From positions 1-7,274 of the forward strand of contig JAHIVL010000098.1 of assembly GCA_018816485.1 (NCBI GenBank): DNA of 7,274 nt, given 5' to 3'. The notes beneath the pieces were generated by a model. It worked only from the letters and a program-made list of their open reading frames with translations. It was not told the origin of the DNA and ran no database searches. Position 1 is the first letter of the stretch; each line of letters opens with the position of its first letter. Origin of the DNA: Patescibacteria group bacterium (GTDB lineage Bacteria; Patescibacteriota; Microgenomatia; UBA1400; PJMF01). The position numbers and the translations under genes were made by a program. This document shows positions 1 to 4,420 of this stretch, piece by piece.

Positions 1-18
1 CTTATCACCTTTCTCACC
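1..18 (-). promoter_or_regulatory. Possible ribosome binding site of a minus-strand gene beginning just left of the window
   Basis: Read on the minus strand, the first bases contain a purine-rich GGGGTGAG and then AAAGGTGAT, the second resembling the complement of the 16S rRNA 3' end. No start codon with a long open frame follows inside the window, so any gene would begin at or beyond the left edge. It would lie downstream of the abiEi-like gene on the same strand. This is inference from a short motif at a window edge. Confidence 0.3.
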
Positions 19-70
19 CCCTAAACACAAACAAAAATAACCTTAATTCAAATATAACAGTGTAATAAAA

Positions 71-93
71 TGAGACATTTCGGACACTCTGTC
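71..93. repeat. Repeated GACA/TGTC motifs, possible insertion-sequence end
   Basis: On the minus strand this stretch reads GACAGAGTGTC, then GAAATGTCTCA. It contains a small inverted repeat (GACA-CTC-TGTC at 83-93) and two imperfect direct copies of a TGTC-containing motif. Closely spaced TGTC repeats remind me of the terminal repeats of some IS481/IS3-type elements, and a ribosome-binding-like site follows about 60 bp further along the minus strand. No transposase sequence is visible, so this is only a possible element edge. Confidence 0.2.
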
Positions 94-114
94 TTAAGAA
101 CACCATTTTTTTAT

Positions 115-711
115 CTATGACCTTTCAGAAATTATTCTCTCTACTTCAGCTTCTAGTCGCTTATTATCGTAAATTTTTGATACTTTTTTTAGTAAATCAA
201 AATCAATCATTTTAAGACTATCAAAAGCTAGCCCTGAAGCCAGATATAAACTATCACAAATTGCTCTTTCAGGACCAGCAATTAAATATTTTTTTTTATC
301 TTCTATTCCTAACATATTATAAAAAACTTTTTCCTTAAGTTTATGATAAACAAACTTTTTATTTTTTGAAAACATAGTTAATTGCTTACTTTGCAAAGCC
401 ATAGAATGAATTGATGAATACAATTGAAAAATAATTCCATGCGTAGCTAAAGCTGTATAATGAGAGATATAAGAAGGAATAATAAGTTTCTGAGCCACCT
501 CGAAAGAATTAATGTCGTCTAATTCTCCAACAACATAAACTCCTTTATGAATTTTTTTTAATCTTCCTGTTCCTAGGTAATACCTAATATTACTATAAAG
601 TGATGTTTTATTACTCACTTTCCATAAAATTGCCAAATCTTGAACAGTAAAAACAACTTGGGAGCTAACTAATAATTGTTCTATCTTTTTTAGATTAGCG
701 TTTATCATCAT
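115..711 (-). CDS. AbiEi-like winged-helix protein (type IV toxin-antitoxin antitoxin family), stand-alone
   Basis: This 198-residue protein resembles the AbiEi antitoxin/transcription regulator family. Residues about 7-62 look like the N-terminal winged helix: VFTVQDLAIL, a recognition-helix-like SLYSNIRYYLGTGRLKKI, and the wing ending HKGVYVV. Residues 79-96 (PSYISHYTALATHGIIFQ) match the family's typical S-Y-x-S-x-x-TAL-x-x-HG block, and 146-157 (GPERAICDSLYL) match the usual PE-[RK]-A-x-x-D block. Family members bind inverted repeats to repress their own promoter and neutralise an AbiEii nucleotidyltransferase toxin. No AbiEii gene is visible: the 114 bp downstream hold no long frame on this strand, although a toxin gene could start beyond the left edge. 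Two ATG codons begin the frame; the first is used here and neither has a clear Shine-Dalgarno sequence. The gene is divergent from the DUF4143 ATPase at 890. Family assignment is fairly sure; antitoxin function is inference. Confidence 0.8.
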   Translation of the reverse strand: MMINANLKKIEQLLVSSQVVFTVQDLAILWKVSNKTSLYSNIRYYLGTGRLKKIHKGVYVVGELDDINSFEVAQKLIIPSYISHYTALATHGIIFQLYSSIHSMALQSKQLTMFSKNKKFVYHKLKEKVFYNMLGIEDKKKYLIAGPERAICDSLYLASGLAFDSLKMIDFDLLKKVSKIYDNKRLEAEVERIISERS

Positions 712-721
712 AACTAGCTAA

Positions 722-751
722 AATTTAACTATATACGATGACATTTGTCAA
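722..751 (-). promoter_or_regulatory. Candidate promoter of the AbiEi-like gene
   Basis: On the minus strand a perfect -35 TTGACA lies at 746-751. After 18 bp comes TAAATT at 722-727, a 4 of 6 match to TATAAT. The -10 box ends 10 nt before the first ATG, so transcription would start only a few bases before it, giving a very short leader or none. The -10 is weak, so the exact placement is uncertain. Confidence 0.4.
739..750. repeat. Inverted repeat overlapping the abiEi -35 box, possible operator
   Basis: TGACA, a 2-bp spacer (TT) and TGTCA form a perfect 5-bp-arm inverted repeat that covers five of the six bases of the candidate -35 box. AbiEi proteins are known to repress their own promoters through inverted repeats, so this is a candidate autoregulatory site. 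The arms are short and chance occurrence in AT-rich DNA is possible. Confidence 0.3.
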
Positions 752-765
752 GAATCAGTTTGGAC

Positions 766-781
766 ATGTTTACACAAACAT
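766..781. repeat. Inverted repeat ATGTTT-ACAC-AAACAT between the divergent promoters
   Basis: Perfect 6-bp arms separated by 4 bp lie about 15 bp upstream of the abiEi-side -35 box and 70 bp upstream of the ATPase-side -35 box. The position would suit an operator for a regulator acting on either promoter. No known factor can be assigned. Confidence 0.3.
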
Positions 782-793
782 AAGAGGTATTTG

Positions 794-821
794 TTGATTT
801 ATAAAACTCAGTAAACTTTTT
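794..821. repeat. 28-bp perfect direct repeat, left copy; likely remnant of a DUF4143 gene 3' end
   Basis: These 28 bases are identical to 2137-2164, in the same orientation, 1,343 bp away. The right copy lies inside the second DUF4143 ATPase, where the minus strand encodes KSLLSFINQ (residues 373-381). In the left copy the same minus-strand frame reads LKSLLSFINQQ and ends at a TAA a few codons later, with a TGA shortly upstream, so it is not part of a gene. The simplest reading is a leftover fragment of a DUF4143 gene. Confidence 0.8.
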
Positions 822-823
822 AG

Positions 824-839
824 CAAAAGTCCATAAATT
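824..839 (+). repeat. 16-bp direct repeat in the ATPase control region, copy 1
   Basis: CAAAAGTCCATAAATT occurs here and again at 857-872, an offset of 33 bp, or about three helical turns, which would place both on one face of the DNA. It contains the half-site CCATAAATT of the palindrome at 864-888. It ends 13 bp upstream of the -35 box. Confidence 0.75.
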
Positions 840-852
840 CAGTACTAATTCA

Positions 853-881
853 TTGACAAAAGTCCATAAATTTGGTATAAA
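853..881 (+). promoter_or_regulatory. Strong sigma-70-type promoter of the frameshifted ATPase gene, predicted leaderless
   Basis: A perfect -35 TTGACA (853-858), a 17-bp spacer and TATAAA (876-881) match the housekeeping consensus. The -10 box ends 8 nt before the ATG at 890, so the expected transcription start falls at or within about 2 nt of the initiation codon. No Shine-Dalgarno sequence precedes the ATG, as expected for a leaderless mRNA. The promoter overlaps a perfect palindrome and two direct repeats, so it is probably repressible. Confidence 0.7.
857..872 (+). repeat. 16-bp direct repeat in the ATPase control region, copy 2
   Basis: Second exact copy of the 16-bp repeat at 824-839. 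It begins within the -35 box (853-858) and fills the promoter spacer. Its CCATAAATT portion is also the left arm of the palindrome that covers the -10 region. Confidence 0.75.
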
Positions 882-888
882 TTTATGG
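864..888. repeat. Perfect 10-bp inverted repeat over the -10 box, probable operator
   Basis: The arms CCATAAATTT (864-873) and AAATTTATGG (879-888) are exact reverse complements separated by GGTAT. The palindrome spans the -10 box (876-881) and the predicted transcription start, where a bound dimer would block RNA polymerase. An additional half-site lies at 831-839. The binding protein is unknown; the divergently encoded AbiEi-like winged-helix protein is the nearest candidate. Confidence 0.65.
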
Positions 889-889
889 A

Positions 890-2055
890 ATGATAAAAAG
901 ACAACTAACAAACACCATTATTTCCAACCATAAAAATGGATTCATAGATATAATTTACGGACCAAGAAGAATCGGCAAAACTACCCTAGTTTCTCAAATC
1001 TTAAGTAAACTTAAAAACTTAAACAATAGTGAAACCATAAAAATATTTAATGGCGACTACTTAGAAGATAGAGAAATTTTTTCTAACACCTCTTTTATTC
1101 ATCTAAAAAAATTGTTAAAAAAACAACAACTCTGGTAATAGATGAGGCTCAACGCATTCCCAACATCTCTTTGAGTCTCAAAATTTTAATAGACGCTTTT
1201 CCAGAACTAAGAATTATTGTTACTGGCTCATCGTCACTACATTTATCAAAAGGTGCAAAAGAAGTTTTAACGGGTAGAACTCAAACATACAATCTATATC
1301 CACTATCAACACTGGAACTAGGAACAAACTTTCAAGATCATCAGTTAAAACAACTTCTTGAGAATCAACTTATTTACGGTAGCTATCCTCAATTAACCAA
1401 CTTTGACAAAAACATTGATAAAGAAAAGTATTTAATCAACATTGTTAACGATTACCTTCTCAAAGACATCACTGACCTTCAACAGGTTCAACCAGAATCT
1501 TTACTAAACTTGGCAAAACTACTCGCTTTTCAAATTGGTTCCGAAGTTTCACTCAATGAACTTTCTAAAAAACTTGGCATAGATATTAAAACAGTAAAAA
1601 GATATTTATCTTTACTAAAACAAAGTTTTATTATTTTTGAACTTGGAGCTTGGTCAAAAAATCTTCGTAAAGAAGTAACGAAAAGTAAAAAGTATTACTT
1701 TTGGGATACGGGCATTAGAAATGCTTTAATCGGTCAATTTTCCCCTACTAGCATAAGATCAGATATAGGAGGTCTTTGGGAAAATTTCTTAATTATTGAA
1801 AGAATAAAAACTCTAGATTATGCTCAAAAACTCAAAAACTACTATTTTTGGCGATCATACGACCAAGCTGAAGTAGATTGGATAGAAGAAAATGTTTCAA
1901 ACATGAACACACAATCAAAAACCAAACAACTGCAAGCATTTGAATTTAAATGGCGTAAAAATAAAGCAAAAACTCCCAAAAGTTTTTTGGAAGCTTATGA
2001 CACAGTGGTGCAACTAGTAAACAAGGAAAATTACTTAGAATTTATTATGGAATAG
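890..2055 (+). pseudogene. AAA ATPase with DUF4143 C-terminal domain, split by a -1 frameshift at an A7 run
   Basis: Two adjacent frames (890-1138 and, TTG-led, 1171-2055) together make one ATPase of about 388 residues, close to the 405 of its neighbour. The first frame holds Walker A, GPRRIGKT (residues 24-31), and stops at TAA 1136-1138. The -1 frame continues at once with TTTLVIDEAQRIPNIS, which is Walker B. Then come IIVTGSSSL (sensor-1-like), LTGRTQ, YLLKDITDL, a helix-turn-helix-like stretch (SLNELSKKLGIDIKTVKRYL) and the C-terminal DUF4143 core with EVDWI and FEFKWRK, which resembles a PD-(D/E)XK fold. The break lies at the seven A's at 1117-1123; one extra A restores a family-like sequence. 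It may be a sequencing error, a recent inactivation, a phase-variable tract or programmed slippage. Neither half alone has both Walker motifs. It has its own promoter and converges on the next gene. Biological role of the family is unsettled. Confidence 0.8.
1117..1123 (+). other. A AAA AAA slippery run at the frameshift site
   Basis: In the upstream frame the codons here are TTA AAA AAA CAA, so the heptamer A AAA AAA fits the X XXY YYZ pattern for tandem -1 slippage with lysine tRNA re-pairing. After slippage the ribosome would read ACA ACA ACT CTG, leading into Walker B. No convincing upstream Shine-Dalgarno-like stimulator or stable downstream hairpin is visible; only a weak TTGTT/AACAA stem flanks the run. 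Confidence 0.5.
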
Positions 2056-2061
2056 TGCGGT

Positions 2062-3279
2062 TTATAAAAAATCCACCAATAACTTCCAAAAGTTACCTAC
2101 TGTAATTACCTCAGATTTGTCTATCAAGTTGTTATATTGATTTATAAAACTCAGTAAACTTTTTGGTAACTGCAAACCACTCCACTTGTACTTAACCTCA
2201 AAAACATCTATTTTTTGGGTATTTTTTAGACAAATAAAATCCACCTCCGTTTGGTTAATATTGCGCCAAAAACGCAAGTTATGTTTTTCATACAAATCTA
2301 CAAGAATTAAAGCTACGGCATTTTCAAAAAGTTTTCCTCTGTCCGTAATAATAAGTTTTGGTAACAACTTACCTAAGATAGCATTTCTTATCCCAAGGTC
2401 GTTAAAGTAAATTTTTGGCATATGAATCAGCTCTTTAAATTTATTTTGAGAAAAAGGATAAATTTTCCAAGTTACAAATGTTTTATCTAGGGCGTTTAGT
2501 ATTTTTTCTACCTCGTACTTTCCAATCCCAGTTTTCTGAGAAATACCTCGTTTACTTAGTAGGTTGGTTGTGTTTTCAGCTAAAAAAGAGGAGATAACAG
2601 AAAGATTAAACTGGTTTTTAATATTAAATAAATCAACTAAATCTCTTAAAATATATGATTCTGAAATTTCTTTTAAAATTTCTATTTTTGTACTCTCACT
2701 AGGAGAAACAACTACCTCAGGATATCCTCCAAAGAGCATGTATTCTTCTAAAGCTTGAGTTAATTGTGGAAATGATCCAGTAACTTGATTAGGATTAATT
2801 CCTTTAAATAACAAAATTTCGCTAAAGCTTAAAGGGGAAAGGAAAAATTCTTTCTTACGACCAGTTAAAGGTTCTTTTATTTTTTCTTTTATATCAAGAG
2901 AAGCTGACCCAGTTAAAATAAATTTAATTCCCAACTGCTTGTCATAAATATACTTTACGAAAAGACCTATGTTTATCATCCTCTGAGCTTCATCTATTAC
3001 CACAATCACTTTGTTTTCAGCATTAGTTTTTTTGGCCTGAATGTAAAAAATAAATTTGTCTGGGTCTGAAAACTCCAAAGGTTTTTTATCTAAGTTGAAA
3101 GAAAAAACATCGTAGTTTCTGTTTTTTTTAAGAAATTCGGTTAAGCAAAAAGCTACTAAAGAACTTTTGCCAACCTGTCTTGGACCATACAAAACAGTTA
3201 TTTTATGGTTACTAAAGTGCTGTAAAAATTCTTTTTGAATATATCTGTTGATATAGTTTTTAGGGATTAAATGCTGCAT
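2062..3279 (-). CDS. AAA ATPase with DUF4143 C-terminal domain, intact
   Basis: This 405-residue protein has the full AAA_14/DUF4143 architecture. Walker A is GPRQVGKS (32-39), Walker B VIVVIDEAQR (91-100), a sensor-1-like ILTGSAS (121-127), then PLTGRKKEF (137-145). The linker YILRDLVDL (209-217) leads to a helical, helix-turn-helix-like region (about 233-272). The C-terminal core has EVDFI (345-349) and FEVKYKW (360-366), spaced like the acidic and E-x-K residues of a PD-(D/E)XK nuclease fold. Such ATPases are common in archaea and small-genome bacteria, often in many copies; their substrate is not established. The ATG at 3279 fits a promoter whose -10 box ends 8 nt upstream; there is no Shine-Dalgarno sequence. 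The 3' end is 6 bp from the stop of the convergent, related ATPase, and no terminator separates them. Part of its 3' coding sequence (2137-2164) is repeated exactly at 794-821. Confidence 0.9.
   Translation of the reverse strand: MQHLIPKNYINRYIQKEFLQHFSNHKITVLYGPRQVGKSSLVAFCLTEFLKKNRNYDVFSFNLDKKPLEFSDPDKFIFYIQAKKTNAENKVIVVIDEAQRMINIGLFVKYIYDKQLGIKFILTGSASLDIKEKIKEPLTGRKKEFFLSPLSFSEILLFKGINPNQVTGSFPQLTQALEEYMLFGGYPEVVVSPSESTKIEILKEISESYILRDLVDLFNIKNQFNLSVISSFLAENTTNLLSKRGISQKTGIGKYEVEKILNALDKTFVTWKIYPFSQNKFKELIHMPKIYFNDLGIRNAILGKLLPKLIITDRGKLFENAVALILVDLYEKHNLRFWRNINQTEVDFICLKNTQKIDVFEVKYKWSGLQLPKSLLSFINQYNNLIDKSEVITVGNFWKLLVDFL
2137..2164. repeat. 28-bp perfect direct repeat, right copy
   Basis: Identical in sequence and orientation to 794-821. 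Here it is coding, giving residues 373-381 (KSLLSFINQ) of the minus-strand DUF4143 ATPase. The two copies bracket the whole plus-strand ATPase gene and its promoter, so recombination between them could delete that gene. Confidence 0.85.
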
Positions 3280-3287
3280 ATAATCAA

Positions 3288-3316
3288 ATTATCTACTAAA
3301 ACTGCAGAAATGTCAA
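3288..3316 (-). promoter_or_regulatory. Sigma-70-type promoter of the intact DUF4143 ATPase, predicted leaderless
   Basis: On the minus strand a perfect TTGACA (3311-3316) is followed after exactly 17 bp by GATAAT (3288-3293), a 5 of 6 match. The -10 box ends 8 nt before the ATG at 3279, the same geometry as the other DUF4143 gene in this window. No Shine-Dalgarno sequence is present between them, which fits a leaderless transcript. It lies downstream of the pilin operon terminator, so the gene is a separate transcription unit. Confidence 0.7.
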
Positions 3317-3318
3317 CA

Positions 3319-3342
3319 GATTTAGTACGAGATTTAGTACGA
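3319..3342. repeat. Tandem 12-bp direct repeat next to the -35 box
   Basis: GATTTAGTACGA occurs twice in immediate succession (3319-3330 and 3331-3342), ending two bases from the -35 box of the minus-strand ATPase promoter. Direct repeats in this position are typical of activator sites, but slippage duplication is an equally simple origin. Each unit contains the self-complementary core GTAC. Confidence 0.75.
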
Positions 3343-3375
3343 AAAATAAAACAACCCCTAGGCTTGCCTCAGGGT
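3342..3375 (-). terminator. Rho-independent terminator of the pilin operon
   Basis: On the minus strand, ACCCTGAGGC, a 2-nt turn (AA) and GCCTAGGGGT form a hairpin with one G-A mismatch and one G-T pair (3354-3375). It is followed by a T-rich run, TGTTTTATTTTT. It begins 9 bp after the stop codon of the last pilin gene, the right place to end the three-gene pilin transcript before the ATPase promoter. Confidence 0.8.
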
Positions 3376-3384
3376 AAATTGAAT

Positions 3385-3843
3385 CTAATTCGCGCAAACA
3401 TAAAAAGTATTTATTCTAGCAGCAGCTCCAATACCACACTCCGCAACAGAACCAGCAATATCAGCATCAGAAGCATTGCTTAATGTAACACCAATATAGA
3501 AACTTTCGCCATCGGCAGCACCTGAATAGACATTAAAAACTGGCATTGATTTCATATAAATAGTGCCACCAGCTGCAGAATTGAATTCATCACCAGCGGT
3601 ACAAACTGCTCCTCCACAACTTGTAATTGAGCTACCAATTGGATAACTCTGATTATCATTATAGTACAACCTCATGGCAACCTGTAATTGCTTAAGATCA
3701 CCTTTTAATTGAGTATCTTTAGCTCTTCCCCTTATTCCTACAAAATTAGAAAGCAATAATGCTGTCAAGACACCGATAATTGAGATAACCACCAAAAGTT
3801 CTATCAGAGTAAAACCACTATTAAAAATTTGTTTATTTTTCAC
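3385..3843 (-). CDS. Type IV pilin/pseudopilin-like protein, third gene of the pilin operon
   Basis: This 152-residue protein has a class III (prepilin) signal: a short basic leader, then NSG|FTLIELLVVISIIGVLTALLL. Cleavage is predicted after G10, leaving a mature N-terminal Phe with Glu at +5, which the prepilin peptidase would methylate and pack into a helical fibre. The hydrophobic helix spans about 11-32. The globular part carries the YYNDNQSYP motif (60-68) shared with the two upstream pilins and four cysteines (76, 81, 136, 150), enough for two disulfides. The start is GTG, supported by GAAAGGG 5 nt upstream and by only 12 bp from the previous stop codon, which implies co-transcription. 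A terminator follows directly. Whether it is a major pilin, minor pilin or pseudopilin cannot be told from sequence. Confidence 0.9.
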   Translation of the reverse strand: MKNKQIFNSGFTLIELLVVISIIGVLTALLLSNFVGIRGRAKDTQLKGDLKQLQVAMRLYYNDNQSYPIGSSITSCGGAVCTAGDEFNSAAGGTIYMKSMPVFNVYSGAADGESFYIGVTLSNASDADIAGSVAECGIGAAARINTFYVCAN

Positions 3844-3848
3844 TTATG

Positions 3849-3855
3849 CCCTTTC
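3849..3855 (-). promoter_or_regulatory. Shine-Dalgarno site fixing the GTG start of the third pilin
   Basis: GAAAGGG on the minus strand lies 5 nt before the GTG at 3843 and directly abuts the stop codon of the preceding pilin gene. It supports GTG as the start and shows that internal operon genes use Shine-Dalgarno initiation, unlike the ATPase genes. Confidence 0.65.
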
Positions 3856-4383
3856 TTAATCAGGTACTACAGCACCCAAAGTAGTATTACTGCTTGCTAT
3901 TCCATAATTACAACCTTCACCACCGCAACCCAAACCAGCTAATACAGCACTATAAACTCCCGGAGCACCACCGCTTTGTGGCACAGCTTTATCATGTACA
4001 TTTTCCAAACGAGCATAAATTATATAACTCGTACCATTTGAGTCATAAAAAAATAAATTGGATCCCGCATCTTCTGGTATCTGAACCATATAGGTTGTGC
4101 CATTATCATCCTGCCAAATCGAACCATAGCTGCATGCTACCACTCCACCAACTCCACAGCCTTCAATATCGCCAGAAGCACTTCCCGTAGGATATCCCCC
4201 ATAATCATTGTAATAAACTTCCAAAGCAGTAGCGATTCCACTCAAACTGCTTTTTCTATGCGAATCTCTAGATTTCGTCTGAGCTGAAGTAAATGCTCCC
4301 AAACCAATCACGGATAAAATTCCCAAAATCACAATAACTATCAAAAGCTCGATCATTGTAAAACCAAAATATTTCTTTTTCAT
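3856..4383 (-). CDS. Type IV pilin/pseudopilin-like protein, second gene of the pilin operon
   Basis: With the start chosen here the protein has 175 residues and a standard prepilin leader, MKKKYFG|FTMIELLIVIVILGILSVIGL, cleaved after G7 with Glu at +5 of the mature chain. An upstream in-frame ATG at 4437 would add 18 residues and overlap the previous gene; it would give an unusually long leader of mixed character, so 4383 is preferred. The membrane helix spans about 8-29, followed by KSRDSHRKSSLSGIATALEVYYNDYGGYP, the YYND motif shared with the sister pilins. Four cysteines (76, 84, 153, 158) could form two disulfides. The gap to the upstream pilin stop is 37 bp and to the downstream GTG 12 bp. 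No Shine-Dalgarno sequence is seen, but a TATAAT lies 9 nt upstream, so some transcripts may start at this gene. Confidence 0.88.
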   Translation of the reverse strand: MKKKYFGFTMIELLIVIVILGILSVIGLGAFTSAQTKSRDSHRKSSLSGIATALEVYYNDYGGYPTGSASGDIEGCGVGGVVACSYGSIWQDDNGTTYMVQIPEDAGSNLFFYDSNGTSYIIYARLENVHDKAVPQSGGAPGVYSAVLAGLGCGGEGCNYGIASSNTTLGAVVPD

Positions 4384-4392
4384 ATTTAAGCC

Positions 4393-4398
4393 ATTATA
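4393..4398 (-). promoter_or_regulatory. Possible internal -10 box before the second pilin
   Basis: A perfect TATAAT on the minus strand ends 9 nt before the preferred ATG at 4383, the leaderless-type spacing seen at the two ATPase genes. There is no recognisable -35 box 16-18 bp upstream, so this is weak evidence for an internal promoter. Confidence 0.25.
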
Positions 4399-4420
4399 TA
4401 TCTTTTGGCCATCTCCATCA

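Noticed and set aside
712..889. CRISPR-like array from the spaced repeats in the intergenic region
   Set aside because: Only two 16-bp copies with a 17-bp gap, partly palindromic and overlapping a promoter; this is an operator arrangement, not a CRISPR array.
885..893. ATG GAA TGA mini-frame overlapping the ATPase start codon, possible upstream ORF
   Set aside because: The predicted transcription start (about 888-890) lies downstream of this ATG, so it would not be in the mRNA.
729..911. Minus-strand 60-codon frame containing a repeated NLWTF motif
   Set aside because: The peptide repeat only reflects the 16-bp DNA repeat of the ATPase control region; the frame overlaps the promoter and start of the ATPase and has no ribosome binding site.
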